The notes beneath the pieces are model-generated. The model was not told the DNA's origin and made no database searches. It was given only the letters and a program-made list of their open reading frames with translations. Positions 29,960 to 38,944 of a DNA stretch of 64,000 nucleotides are shown here, in pieces. The DNA is from Brevundimonas subvibrioides. GTDB taxonomy: Bacteria; Pseudomonadota; Alphaproteobacteria; Caulobacterales; Caulobacteraceae. The stretch covers positions 1 through 64,000 of the forward strand of contig NCEB01000003.1 in the NCBI GenBank assembly GCA_002280475.1, read 5' to 3'. The translations under genes and the position numbers were made by a program. Each line of letters opens with the position of its first letter. The first letter of the stretch is position 1.

Positions 29960-30961
29960 ATGGGCCTGATCGAAGCCATCGTCGAACCCAGGAACCTGCT
30001 CAGCCTCGCCGTGGGCGTGCTGGTGTTCGCCACCCTGATGACCCTGCTCAGCGCGATGACGGGCGGTGTGCAGCTGGACAAGCGGATGCAGGCCGTCTCG
30101 ACCCGCCGCGACGAGCTGAAGCGCCGCTCGCGCGCCGCCATCGCGGGTGGTCAGGGCGGGCTGCGCCACACCGACGACGGCTTCAAGAAGCGCATCGTCG
30201 ACCGGCTGAACCTGTCCAAGCTGCTGGAGGACCCCAAGGTCGCAGAACAGATGAGCCAGGCCGGCTTTCGCGGGCCGCGCCCGGTCACGACCTTCTACTT
30301 CTTCCGCTTCGCCACGCCGATCTTCTTTCTGCTGTTCAGCGCCATCTACCTGTTCTTCATCAACGACTTCGGCCTGCCGCCGATCACCAAGCTGCCGATG
30401 ATCATGGGCGCGACGGTGCTGGGATTCTATGGACCCAACCTGTTCATCCAGAACCGGATCACCAAGCGCCGCCAGTCGATCATGCAGGGGTTTCCCGACG
30501 CGCTCGACCTGCTGCTGATCTGCGTCGAGGCCGGCATGTCGATCGAGGCCGCGATCGTGAAGGTCAGCCAGGAAATCGGCACCAACTCGGTCGAACTGGC
30601 CGAGGAACTGGCCTTGCTTTCGGCCGAGCTCAGCTATCTGCCCGAGCGCCGCATGGCCTATGAGGGCCTGGCCAAGCGAACCAACCACCCCGGCGTCCGC
30701 GCCGTCGCCACCGCCATGGTCCAGGCCGAGCAGTACGGCACGCCCCTGGCCTCGGCGCTGCGGACCATGGCCAAGGAGAACCGCGAGCTGCGCCTGTCGG
30801 CCGCGGAGAAGAAGGCCGCGGCCCTGCCGGCCCAGCTGACCGTGCCGATGATCCTGTTCTTCCTGCCGGTGCTGTTCGTCGTCATCCTGGGCCCGGCCAT
30901 CATCCAGATCCAGGATCAGATGAAGACGCCCGACGGCCAGCAGGCCACGGCCTCGAACTGA
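29960..30961 (+). CDS. tadC: Pilus inner-membrane platform protein TadC (CpaH)
   Basis: 333 residues. It has an N-terminal TM helix, a cytoplasmic linker and the T2SSF domain (GFPDALDLLLICVEAGMSIEAAIVKVSQEIG, RTNHPGVRAVATAMVQAEQYGTPL), ending with TM segment TVPMILFFLPVLFVVILGPAIIQIQ. It is the last gene of the plus-strand cluster and converges on an SRPBCC gene. Confidence 0.93.
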   Translation: MGLIEAIVEPRNLLSLAVGVLVFATLMTLLSAMTGGVQLDKRMQAVSTRRDELKRRSRAAIAGGQGGLRHTDDGFKKRIVDRLNLSKLLEDPKVAEQMSQAGFRGPRPVTTFYFFRFATPIFFLLFSAIYLFFINDFGLPPITKLPMIMGATVLGFYGPNLFIQNRITKRRQSIMQGFPDALDLLLICVEAGMSIEAAIVKVSQEIGTNSVELAEELALLSAELSYLPERRMAYEGLAKRTNHPGVRAVATAMVQAEQYGTPLASALRTMAKENRELRLSAAEKKAAALPAQLTVPMILFFLPVLFVVILGPAIIQIQDQMKTPDGQQATASN

Positions 30962-30986
30962 TCGCCCGGGCGGCGCGCGAGAAGCC

Positions 30987-31421
30987 TCAGCCCCGCTCGG
31001 CCTCTGCCCGCAAGCCCTCGGCCACCGCCTCGCACGCCCGGCGCAGCACCAGCCGGTTCTTCTCGTGAAAGCCCTCGCCTCTGAATCCCGAGAAGATGAA
31101 GCCGTTCGAGACGATGCAGCTGCGCGTGTCCAGCTGCTCGATCTCGTAATAGCGCAGGACGTTGAACAGCCAGCCCCGCTTCTCGCTGAGGATCAACTGC
31201 GCCTCGGGCTGCCATTCGCCGACCGCCAGGGTTGCGCGCCGTTCGCCCAGGTCGGGGATCGCCTCGGTCAGGGTCAGGGCGCCGCCGAAACCGATCCGGC
31301 CCTCGACCTGGGTTTCGACCGGATTCCAGCGGTCCCAGCCCGGCAGGTCGGCGATCACGCCCCAGATCCGCTCGGCGCTCTCGCGCACGCCCACCCGCTT
31401 CTCGATCCTGAAGATGCTCAT
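30987..31421 (-). CDS. SRPBCC-family protein
   Basis: 144 residues. The START/Bet v1-like pattern is visible: an N-terminal strand VGVRESAERIWGVIADLPGWDRWNP, central beta strands and a long C-terminal helix (RLVLRRACEAVAEGLRAEAE). Proteins of this fold bind lipids or hydrophobic metabolites, and many are annotated as polyketide cyclases; no ligand is implied here. It runs convergent with tadC. Confidence 0.75.
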   Translation of the reverse strand: MSIFRIEKRVGVRESAERIWGVIADLPGWDRWNPVETQVEGRIGFGGALTLTEAIPDLGERRATLAVGEWQPEAQLILSEKRGWLFNVLRYYEIEQLDTRSCIVSNGFIFSGFRGEGFHEKNRLVLRRACEAVAEGLRAEAERG

Positions 31422-31476
31422 GCCAGCGATGTCGCAATCCGGCGGGCGCGATGCAAGCCGGGCCGTTGGTCGCGGC

Positions 31477-32766
31477 TCAGCGGCCGCCTTCCGGCCCGGG
31501 CTGGGAGGCGGGCGGCGTCTCGGGGGACGGTGTGTCGATGCTCAGCGGATTGGGGTCGCGGCGCAGGGTCGCGCTGAACAGGGCCATCACCGTGGCGGCG
31601 GCCAGCAGCAGGGCGTTCGCCCCGAACGGCGCGGCCTCGCCCAGGCCGTACAGGGCCACCCCAGCCACCGGCGGCACCAGGAAGCTGAGCCCCGCCAGCG
31701 ACATCATCAGTCCGGCCACAGCCCCCTGTTCATGCGGCCCCACCGCCAGGGACGACCCCGCGGTGAAGCCCGGCCGCGCGAAGCCGACGCCCATCGACAC
31801 GGCGGCATAGCCCACGACCACGCCGAAATAGCCGGGCGCGACCATGCTCAGCAGATTGCCCGCCAGGGCCAGCCCCGCCCCCCACCGCATCAGGGCCAGC
31901 GGCTGCATCTTCAAGAGCGGGATCAGCCCCCACTGGACCATCAGGGTCGCCGCGGCGCCCGCGAACATGGCCACCCCGATGAAGGCCTGGGCCTGACCGG
32001 CGGGCAGTCCGGTCTCGGCCATCTCATCGATGATGTGAAAGCCCAGGACGGCGATGTTCACCGCCTGGGCGCTGGTGACCAAGAGGCCGTACAGCAGGAA
32101 GTCACGAACTCTCGGGTCGCGCCAGAGCCCCTTGCCGGCATCACTCCCCCGCGCGGTCGGCCGGCGCGCCACGTCGCCGGACGGCAGCTTCTTCCACACG
32201 ACCAACAGGACGATCAGCCCGATCAGGGCAAAGGCGTACATGGGTCCCGCCAGACCCACGATCGGCAGGACCAGGAAGGGCGACAGCACCGGCCCGACCA
32301 CCGTGCCCAGGCCCTGGGCCGAGGCCAGCAGCGACATGGCCTGGGTGCGCTGCCCGGGGCTGGTCCGGTCGGCCACATAGGCCTGGGACGCGATGGGCGC
32401 GGCCGAGCCGAGCACGCCATAAACGGTGCGCGCCACCGCCATCAGCACAAAGGCCGTGATCGGGGCCAGCCAGCCCTCCAGCCCGAAGGTGGCGCCCAGG
32501 CCGAACCCAGCCATGGACACGACGAAGCCGGTGAGGCCGATCAGGATGACGTTCTTCCTCCCCGCCCGGTCCGACAGCCGCGCCCAGAACGGCGAAGCCA
32601 CGGTCCACATCAGGGCCGAGATGGCGAAGGCGGCGGCCACCAAGGTGTCGGCCAGACCGAACGCCCGCCCGATGTTCGGCAGCACCGACTGCAGCCCCAT
32701 GTTTCCCGCCGCCGCGATCAGGCTGACGACGAACAGGATCACGAAGGCAGGCGAGGTGGGGGACAT
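31477..32766 (-). CDS. MFS transporter (TetA-like DHA1 group)
   Basis: 429 residues with about 12 TM helices. The MFS motif A in loop 2-3 is SPFWARLSDRAGRKNVILIG, and motif C of antiporters may be GLGTVVGPVLSPFL in TM5. The pattern resembles the TCR/TetA drug-efflux group, so proton-coupled export of a drug or metabolite is likely; the substrate is unknown. The start ATG at 32766 has no clear ribosome binding site. An inverted-repeat element lies directly upstream and may carry away or add promoter elements. Confidence 0.85.
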   Translation of the reverse strand: MSPTSPAFVILFVVSLIAAAGNMGLQSVLPNIGRAFGLADTLVAAAFAISALMWTVASPFWARLSDRAGRKNVILIGLTGFVVSMAGFGLGATFGLEGWLAPITAFVLMAVARTVYGVLGSAAPIASQAYVADRTSPGQRTQAMSLLASAQGLGTVVGPVLSPFLVLPIVGLAGPMYAFALIGLIVLLVVWKKLPSGDVARRPTARGSDAGKGLWRDPRVRDFLLYGLLVTSAQAVNIAVLGFHIIDEMAETGLPAGQAQAFIGVAMFAGAAATLMVQWGLIPLLKMQPLALMRWGAGLALAGNLLSMVAPGYFGVVVGYAAVSMGVGFARPGFTAGSSLAVGPHEQGAVAGLMMSLAGLSFLVPPVAGVALYGLGEAAPFGANALLLAAATVMALFSATLRRDPNPLSIDTPSPETPPASQPGPEGGR

Positions 32767-32782
32767 GGGGCAGAGATACTCC

Positions 32783-32944
32783 AATCCTCCCCCATTGGGG
32801 GAGGGGGACCACGAAGTGGTGGTGGGGGCCCACCGCGAATGGCGACGTCTGGTCGAGGCCCCCTCCGTCTCCTCCGCTTCGCTCCGGATTCTTGAGGATC
32901 GGCTCGTATACGAGCCGACCGCAAGCCCCCAACGGGGGAGGATT
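32783..32944. repeat. MITE-like inverted-repeat element
   Basis: The ends AATCCTCCCCCATTGGGGG (32783-32801) and CCCCCAACGGGGGAGGATT (32926-32944) are inverted repeats with one mismatch. Each end is itself a hairpin around CCCCC/GGGGG, and an inner hairpin ACCAC-GAA-GTGGT follows the left end. The 162-bp element fills the gap between the MFS and ferredoxin-like genes and has no coding capacity. A small non-autonomous element is the likeliest explanation. Confidence 0.75.
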
Positions 32945-32948
32945 TCGC

Positions 32949-33296
32949 CTACTCCACCACCCTCAGCGTGGCCTTCAACCGCCGCCCGTCGTCCAGGCCC
33001 AGCCGCGCCTTGACCTCGAACAGGTCGGCGCCGGCCGGCACGATCAGCATCTGCTTGGGCTCCATCGCATTGACCGCGATCACCGCGCCCTTGGGGCAGA
33101 TATCGAAACAGCCTGTCTCGATCACGGCCAGCTCGGCCTTTCGGCCCTTGCCGTCGCCCGGCCTGAGATATTTCTTCAGCGCCTTCTTCAGCGTCTTGTC
33201 GCCGTCGGGGCCGAAGCCGCCGTCCAGCTTCTTCTGGCATTTCCTGCAGACCAGGACGACGTCCTTCCAGCGGGTCTTCGAGGTCTTGATGGCCAT
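32949..33296 (-). CDS. Thioredoxin-like [2Fe-2S] ferredoxin family protein
   Basis: 115 residues. Four Cys residues are arranged as VLVCRKCQKKL (residues 17 and 20) and GCFDICPKGAV (63 and 67), the second being a CxxxCP(K)GA motif seen in thioredoxin-like [2Fe-2S] ferredoxins. The beta-strands around VVLVCRKC and MLIVPAGADLFEVKARLG fit that fold. An electron carrier or cluster-binding sensor role is inferred; no partner is evident nearby. Confidence 0.65.
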   Translation of the reverse strand: MAIKTSKTRWKDVVLVCRKCQKKLDGGFGPDGDKTLKKALKKYLRPGDGKGRKAELAVIETGCFDICPKGAVIAVNAMEPKQMLIVPAGADLFEVKARLGLDDGRRLKATLRVVE

Positions 33297-33392
33297 GGCC
33301 GAGACATCGGCTGCGTCGGGTCGATCCGCAAGCGGCTTGCGTCGGCGTGACGCCCCAGCCCATCATCGGCACGTTCATTCAGGGGCTCCGAC

Positions 33393-34709
33393 ATGATCCG
33401 CATCGCCACCCTCGCCGCGCTGATGGCGCTGACGGCCGCTCCGGCCCTGGCCCAGACGGTCACCGCCGACGAGGTCCGCGCCGCGGCGGACGGCGTCCAC
33501 GCCGACGTCATCGCCTGGCGCCGCGACCTGCACCAGAACCCGGAGCTGGGCCTTGCCGAGACCCGCACCGCCGCGTTCGTCGCCGAGCGGCTGCGCGGTT
33601 TCGGCTTCGACGAGGTGCGCGAGGGCGTGGGGCGCACGGGCGTCGTCGGCGTCCTGCGCGGCACGGGTGAGGGGCCGCAGCGGGTCGTGGCGCTCCGGGC
33701 CGACATGGACGCCCTGCCGGTGCTGGAGGCCACGGGTCTGCCCTTCGCCTCGACCGCCACCGGCACCTATCTGGGTCAGACCGTGCCGGTCGCCCACGCG
33801 TGCGGCCATGACGCCCACGTCGCCATGCTGCTGGGGGCCGCCGAAATCCTCAGCGAGATGAAGGAGCGGTTCTCCGGCACCATCGTCTTCCTGTTCCAGC
33901 CCGCCGAGGAGGGCGTTCCTCCCGGAGAGGAACTGGGCGGGGCGCGGCTGATGATCCAGGCCGGCGCGCTGGAGGATCCCAAGGTCGAGGCCATCTTCGG
34001 CCTGCACGTCGTGCCGGGTCGCCCCGGCACCATCTTCTATCGCCCCGAAGGCTTCATGGCCGCGTCGGACCGCGTCGACATCACCCTGACCGGTCGCCAG
34101 ACCCACGGGGCCTGGCCCTGGCGCGGCATCGACGTCATCGCCGTGGCCGCCAATGTGATCCAGACGGTCAACACCCTGACGGCCCGCACGGTCGACCCGA
34201 CCACCACCCCCACCGTCTTCACCATCGCCACGGTGGACGCAGGCGTCCGCTACAACATCATCCCGGAAACGGCGGCGATGTCGGGCACATTGCGCACCTT
34301 CGACCGCGACCAGCGCGCCGCCCTTGTGGAGCGTGCCGAGGCGGCTATCGGCCATGTCGCCCAGGCCTATGGGGCCACGGCCGAGTTCTCCGTCACCGAG
34401 AACGCCGCCCTGGTCTACAACGACGCGCCCCTCTCGGCCTGGCTGGCCCCGGTGCTGGCCGAGGCGGCGGGTGAGGCCAATGTCAATCCGGCCACCCCGG
34501 CGACGACGGTGGCCGAGGACTTCTCCTATTTCCAGACCGAGGTGCCTGGCGTCTTCTATCACCTGGGCGGCACCGCCGACGGCGTCGATCCGGCCATGGC
34601 CCCGCCGAACCATTCGCCCCAGTTCGACGTCAACGAGGACGTCCTGGTCGTCGGCGTCCGCGCGCATGTGCTGAGCGCCCTGCGGTTCTTGGAGCGGGAG
34701 GGCGCCTAG
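33393..34709 (+). CDS. Exported M20-family amidohydrolase (hippurate hydrolase-like)
   Basis: 438 residues with a signal peptide (MIRIATLAALMALTAAPALAQ). M20D motifs follow: WRRDLHQNPELGLAE, ALRADMDALP, HACGHDAHVAMLLGAA and QPAEEGVPPGEELGGARLM, with metal-binding Cys/His/Glu as in aminoacylase-type M20 enzymes. The dimerisation domain lies near residues 220-330. It cleaves N-acyl amino acids or similar amides, presumably in the periplasm. Convergent with the small membrane gene downstream by four bases. Confidence 0.88.
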   Translation: MIRIATLAALMALTAAPALAQTVTADEVRAAADGVHADVIAWRRDLHQNPELGLAETRTAAFVAERLRGFGFDEVREGVGRTGVVGVLRGTGEGPQRVVALRADMDALPVLEATGLPFASTATGTYLGQTVPVAHACGHDAHVAMLLGAAEILSEMKERFSGTIVFLFQPAEEGVPPGEELGGARLMIQAGALEDPKVEAIFGLHVVPGRPGTIFYRPEGFMAASDRVDITLTGRQTHGAWPWRGIDVIAVAANVIQTVNTLTARTVDPTTTPTVFTIATVDAGVRYNIIPETAAMSGTLRTFDRDQRAALVERAEAAIGHVAQAYGATAEFSVTENAALVYNDAPLSAWLAPVLAEAAGEANVNPATPATTVAEDFSYFQTEVPGVFYHLGGTADGVDPAMAPPNHSPQFDVNEDVLVVGVRAHVLSALRFLEREGA

Positions 34710-34891
34710 GCTTTCGAGGCCCGGATCCGGGCCCAGACGATCGCCACGACCGCCGTGCCCACAAGGGCCGCGCCCAGGCCGTCCCACAGGCCGTCGGCCA
34801 GCAGCGCTCCGACCAGCCCGGTCAGGCCCACGACGAACAAGACCAGGGGCCGGGCGAAGACCTCGATCAGGCTCTGGCGGTGGGTCTTCAT
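34706..34891 (-). CDS. Small two-TM membrane protein of a siderophore operon
   Basis: 61 residues starting at ATG 34891, which overlaps the TGA of the PepSY gene by four bases. Two hydrophobic helices are visible (LVLFVVGLTGLVGALLA and LGAALVGTAVVAIVWARI). I do not recognise a named family. Coupling to the PepSY protein and the TonB receptor suggests a membrane accessory in iron uptake, by context only. Confidence 0.7.
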   Translation of the reverse strand: MKTHRQSLIEVFARPLVLFVVGLTGLVGALLADGLWDGLGAALVGTAVVAIVWARIRASKA

Positions 34892-35976
34892 GCCCGCCCG
34901 CGCCTGCGCCGCGCGATCCACAGATACAGCCCCGACCCCAGGATCACGATGGTGATCAGGTCCAGCGTCGCCCACACCAGCTTCAGGCCCATCCCGCCAT
35001 AGTCGCCGAAATGCAGCGGCTGGGACAGGCCCAGCGTCGTCACATACCAGGGCGGCTCGGCCACCGCCGCCAGCTGACCCGTCCGCACATCGATCAGGGC
35101 CGGCGTGGTCAGGTGCCGGGTCAGGGGCGTGTCGCCGTGGAAGAAGACGGCATAGTGGTGATCGGTCGTATATTCCGTGCCCGGAAAGGCGACGAACTGC
35201 AGGGTCCTGCCGGGCAGGGCCGCCCTCGCCCGCTCGACCGCCGCGTCCAGCGAGGCGCGCTGGCCCACCGGCGCGGGCGCGCCATAGGTCCGCGCCAGAT
35301 CGGCCAGGGCCGTGTCCTTCCACACCGCCAGGATCGGCGTCGCCAGGGTGTTCACCACCCCCGTCAGCCCCACCACCAGCACCCAGGCCGCCGTCGTCGC
35401 CCCCGCCAGATTGTGCCAGTCCAGCCAGCGGGTCCGCGCCGTCCTGTTGAGCCTCAGCGTCCCGTAGGGCAGCCGGCGCATGAAGGGGGCGTAGAGTACG
35501 ATGCCCGACACCGTCGCCGCCACCAGCATCAGCCCCATCAGGCCCAGGAACAGCATCCCCGGCAGGCCCAGGAACATGTCGGTGTGCAGCTGGAGCAGGA
35601 ACTCGACCAAGGGGTGACCCGCCACCAGGGGCGCGGCCTCGCCGCTGGTCCGGTCGATCGGCTGGAAATTATACTGACCCGCCGGCGCGTCCGGCGCGCG
35701 GCTGGTGACGTTCACCACCGGCCGGTCCTCGTCGAAGCTGAGGAAGGCGGGCACGTCGCCGGGATGACGCGCCAGCGCCGTGGTCATGACCGCGTCCAGG
35801 CTCAGGACCTCGCCCGGCCGGGCCGGTTGCCACGGTTCGTCCAGCAGCCAGTGGTTCAGCTCGTGGCTGAACACCAGCGGCAGGCCGGTGAGGCACAGCA
35901 TCAGCAGGAACAGGGTCGAGATCAGGCTCGACCAGGTGTGGACGACCGACCAGGCGCGGATCGTGTCGGGCTTCAT
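34888..35976 (-). CDS. PepSY-associated TM protein (siderophore-reductase-like)
   Basis: 362 residues from the ATG at 35976, six bases after the TonB-receptor gene. Four main TM segments include SLISTLFLLMLCLTGLPLVFSHELNHWL, FLLQLHTDMFLGLPGMLFLGLMGLMLV and WHNLAGATTAAWVLVVGLTG, with conserved His residues (FSHELNHW, QLHTDMF, DWHNL) that could ligate heme. PepSY-TM proteins beside siderophore receptors are thought to reduce ferric siderophores at the inner membrane. The role here is inferred from context. Confidence 0.82.
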   Translation of the reverse strand: MKPDTIRAWSVVHTWSSLISTLFLLMLCLTGLPLVFSHELNHWLLDEPWQPARPGEVLSLDAVMTTALARHPGDVPAFLSFDEDRPVVNVTSRAPDAPAGQYNFQPIDRTSGEAAPLVAGHPLVEFLLQLHTDMFLGLPGMLFLGLMGLMLVAATVSGIVLYAPFMRRLPYGTLRLNRTARTRWLDWHNLAGATTAAWVLVVGLTGVVNTLATPILAVWKDTALADLARTYGAPAPVGQRASLDAAVERARAALPGRTLQFVAFPGTEYTTDHHYAVFFHGDTPLTRHLTTPALIDVRTGQLAAVAEPPWYVTTLGLSQPLHFGDYGGMGLKLVWATLDLITIVILGSGLYLWIARRRRGRA

Positions 35977-35981
35977 CCCGA

Positions 35982-38132
35982 TCAGAACTCCGTCGATACC
36001 GCGAACCGCAGGGTGCGCGGGGCCCCCAGCGTCAGATAGTTGGCCCCGGGAAATCCGCCCACGGCGACCCACTGGTTCTCGTCCGTCAGGTTTTCGATCC
36101 GGGCCCGGACGGTCAGCGGACGGCCAGCGACCTCGAAGCCGTAGCGCGCGCCCGCGTCCAGCCGCGTCCAGGCGTCCAGCTCGACCGCATTGGCCGCATC
36201 GACCGGCTGCTCGCCAGTGTAGACGACCCGGCCTTCCAGCGTCAGGCCCTCGACCTGGGGCACGTCCCATTCGACGTTGACGTTGGCCTGCCACTCGGGC
36301 GTGCCGATCGGGCGACGGCCGTCCAGGGCCCCGCCCGAAGTCCGAGTCAGTTCCGCGTCCAGCCAGGTCCAGCCCCCGATCAGGCGCAGACCTTCGCGCG
36401 GCTCTCCGTACCAGGACACTTCCAGCCCGGTGTTCTCCTGCTCGCCGTTGGCGCCGAACACGCCGTTCTCGACGAAGGCGCTGGGCTGGGTGATGCGGAA
36501 CAGGCTGACGGCCCCGCCGAACCGGCCGACGTCGTATTTCAGACCTGCCTCGATCTGCTCGCCCCGGAAGGGGGCCAGGGCCTCGCCTGCATTGGTCACC
36601 GGCACCCCGCCGCTGACCGCTGGGGCGATCTGGCCGGGCACCAGGGCCTCGGCGTAGTTGGCGAAGACCGAGATGAACTCGCTGGGTTTATAGATCACGG
36701 CGAAGACCGGCGTCGTCGCGTCGCCCTCATAGGCCGACAACGGAGCACCGGTGTTGTAATCATAGGACCGGGTCTCGATCGTCTGGTGACGCACGCCCAC
36801 GGTGGCCAGCAGCCGGCCGTCGAGGACGCTCATCATATCTGCGACGGCAAAACTCGCGTTGTCGACTCGCTCGGTCACGCCGGGATCGTCCAGGTCGCCA
36901 CCGACGAAGAAGTCCGCCGCCGGCGGGGCGACGTCGACGGGATTGTACAGGTCGCTGGCAAAGCCCGCGAAGCTGGAGAAGGTATAGGCGTTTTCGGACC
37001 GCGACCGGACCTGGGAAGCCGAGGCCACCAGCCGGTGATCGACCCCGCCCGTGGTGATCTCGGCGCGCACGCCGACGTCGCCGGACCACACCGTGTCCTC
37101 GCGCGTGTTGTCGAAGCGATAGGCGCTCAGCGAGCCATTCGGGGCGGCCGTGGGGTTGGCCAGGCGGTTCTCCTCCTCGCCGCGCCGCCCGCCGATCGCG
37201 GCCCAGGCGGTGACGGTGTCGGACAGGTCGAACTCGCCGCGCGCCACGCCGAACAGCTGACGCTCGTCGGTGAAGGTCCAGGGCTGGGCGACGTTCGCCT
37301 CGGCGTCCGGCGCGCGCGGCACGGCGCCGGAGGGCGTCACCGTCGGGCGCGGCGCATCGATGCGGTGGTCCTGATAGCCGACGTCGGCCGAGAACCGCGC
37401 GCGGTCCCCGCGCCGGTCCAGCCCCACGCCGATGGCCGTCAGCTTGCGCTCCTCGTCCTCGATCCCGGCCTCGCCGTCGCGGCGGACCAGGTTCAGCCGC
37501 GCCCCGTATTCACCGCCCAGGCCGAAGCGACGGGCCACGTCGGCGGCCAGATAGAGCTCGCTCGCCCCCTCCAGCCCCGCGGTCAGCCGGGTGAGGGGCG
37601 CGTTCGGCGCACGCTTGGGCGTCAGGTTGAAGGCCCCGCCGATGCCGCTGCCGCCCGCCGCCGCCCCGTTCAGGAAGGCGGTCGCACCGTGGAAGACCTC
37701 GACCCGCTCCAGGAACTCGGCCGCCACGAACTGCCGCGGCAGGATGCCGTACAGCCCGTTCAGGGTCATGTCGTCCGAGAACACCGGGAAGCCCCGGATG
37801 ACGTACAGCTCCTGAAAGTTGCCGAACCCCTTGGACACCCGCACGGCCGGATCGTTCTGAAGCACGTCGCCGACGCTGCGGGCCTGCTGGTTCCTCGCCA
37901 GTTCCTCGGTGTAAGCGGTAAAGACAAACGGGGTGTCCAGCGTCTCCAGATTGCCGAACAGCCCGACCCGGCCGCCACGCGCCACCTGTCCGCCCGGATA
38001 GGGCGAGGTCAGGGTGACCTGCGAGCCGGTGACGATCACCTCCTCCAGTTGCGCCGCCTCGCCGTCCTGGGCGGAGGCCCCGCCGGTCAGGGCGAGACTG
38101 GAGGCGGCGGCGAGGAGGGCGGTGCGGAACAT
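35982..38132 (-). CDS. TonB-dependent siderophore receptor
   Basis: 716 residues with a signal peptide (cleavage after GGASA). The TonB box region EEVIVTGSQ is followed by the plug domain (NDPAVRVSKGFGNFQELYVIRGF, LNGLYGILPRQFVAAEFLERVEVFHGATAFLNGAAAGG), typical of catecholate or hydroxamate siderophore receptors, then a 22-strand barrel ending TEF with a terminal Phe. It imports a ferric siderophore across the outer membrane. It leads an operon with the PepSY protein and a small membrane protein; a possible Fur site lies upstream. Confidence 0.92.
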   Translation of the reverse strand: MFRTALLAAASSLALTGGASAQDGEAAQLEEVIVTGSQVTLTSPYPGGQVARGGRVGLFGNLETLDTPFVFTAYTEELARNQQARSVGDVLQNDPAVRVSKGFGNFQELYVIRGFPVFSDDMTLNGLYGILPRQFVAAEFLERVEVFHGATAFLNGAAAGGSGIGGAFNLTPKRAPNAPLTRLTAGLEGASELYLAADVARRFGLGGEYGARLNLVRRDGEAGIEDEERKLTAIGVGLDRRGDRARFSADVGYQDHRIDAPRPTVTPSGAVPRAPDAEANVAQPWTFTDERQLFGVARGEFDLSDTVTAWAAIGGRRGEEENRLANPTAAPNGSLSAYRFDNTREDTVWSGDVGVRAEITTGGVDHRLVASASQVRSRSENAYTFSSFAGFASDLYNPVDVAPPAADFFVGGDLDDPGVTERVDNASFAVADMMSVLDGRLLATVGVRHQTIETRSYDYNTGAPLSAYEGDATTPVFAVIYKPSEFISVFANYAEALVPGQIAPAVSGGVPVTNAGEALAPFRGEQIEAGLKYDVGRFGGAVSLFRITQPSAFVENGVFGANGEQENTGLEVSWYGEPREGLRLIGGWTWLDAELTRTSGGALDGRRPIGTPEWQANVNVEWDVPQVEGLTLEGRVVYTGEQPVDAANAVELDAWTRLDAGARYGFEVAGRPLTVRARIENLTDENQWVAVGGFPGANYLTLGAPRTLRFAVSTEF

Positions 38133-38147
38133 GGGGACGCTCGACAG

Positions 38148-38195
38148 TGCGAATGAGAACGCGTCGCATTATAGCGTCATCACCTCACTTGCAAG
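38148..38195 (-). promoter_or_regulatory. Promoter with a Fur-like site for the siderophore operon
   Basis: On the minus strand a perfect TATAAT (38173-38168) follows a weak -35 CTTGCA (38195-38190) by 16 bases, about 36 bp upstream of the receptor start. Downstream of the -10 the dyad-like TGCGAA..TCGCA (38148-38167) contains AATGAGAA, resembling half of a Fur box. Iron repression is expected for this operon but the site match is partial. Confidence 0.45.
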
Positions 38196-38220
38196 CCGTT
38201 CTCAGGTCGCGGCTTCGCGC

Positions 38221-38769
38221 TCACGCCAGCCAGACCATCATCCGCGTGTCCACCGGTCCGCCCCGGGCTCGGCTGAACCGCTTCTTGGTCTCGCCGGTAT
38301 AGAGAAACCCCGCCTTTTCCAGCACCCGACCCGACGCCGGATTATCGGCGAAATGGCCGGCCAGCAGGGCCCGGCGCTTCCACCGCTTGCCCGCCCAGAC
38401 CAAGGCCCCTTCCAGGGCCTCGGTGGCGAAACCCCGCCCCCAGAAGGGCCGCCCGATCCAGTAGCCGGTCTCGGGCGCGCTGCGTTCCAGCCGACCCTCG
38501 CCGTCCTCGAACAGGCCCAGGACGCCGACGGGCCCCAGATCCTCGTGCTCGATCAGGAAGGTGTTGGCCCGCGCCGGATCCTGTCCCGCGACCTGGGCCA
38601 CGAAGGCCTCGGCGTCGCCCTGGCCAAAGGGATGCGGCATGCGGCAGGTCATCCGCGCGATGTCGGGGTCGTTGGCCAGCCGCGCGATCGCGGGGACGTC
38701 CAGAGGTCCGGGGGCGCGCAGCAACAGCCGCCGCGTCTCCAGAACCGGAGAGGTTTCGATCACGCACAT
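38221..38769 (-). CDS. GNAT N-acetyltransferase (RimJ/RimL type)
   Basis: 182 residues from the ATG at 38769. The RimJ/RimL pattern is clear: ETSPVLETRRLLLRAPGPLDVPAIARLANDPDIARM, then GYWIGRPFWGRGFATEALEGAL, the acetyl-CoA binding RxxGxA region, and NPASGRVLEKAGF. It uses acetyl-CoA to acetylate an unknown amine, possibly a ribosomal-protein N-terminus. Confidence 0.85.
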   Translation of the reverse strand: MCVIETSPVLETRRLLLRAPGPLDVPAIARLANDPDIARMTCRMPHPFGQGDAEAFVAQVAGQDPARANTFLIEHEDLGPVGVLGLFEDGEGRLERSAPETGYWIGRPFWGRGFATEALEGALVWAGKRWKRRALLAGHFADNPASGRVLEKAGFLYTGETKKRFSRARGGPVDTRMMVWLA

Positions 38770-38844
38770 GGGCCGCCTCGCCTGATGACGTGTCCGCCTC
38801 CTTGGGGGAGGGCTCGGGCGGACGTCGAGGCGGGGAACGCGAAC

Positions 38845-38870
38845 GGGGAGCCTGGTGATCCAGACTCCCC
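38845..38870 (-). terminator. Hairpin downstream of rpmA, possible terminator
   Basis: On the minus strand GGGGAG-T-CTGG-ATCA-CCAG-G-CTCCCC forms an 11-bp stem with one U-G pair, 75 bases after the rpmA stop. The T-run after it is poor (GTTCGCGTTCC), so its strength is uncertain. Confidence 0.45.
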
Positions 38871-38944
38871 GCGGAATATTTCCCTTGGTCCGGATCGGCT
38901 GCAGTCCTTGAGAGGAGCAACGCGATCCGAAGGCCGGTTTCGCG

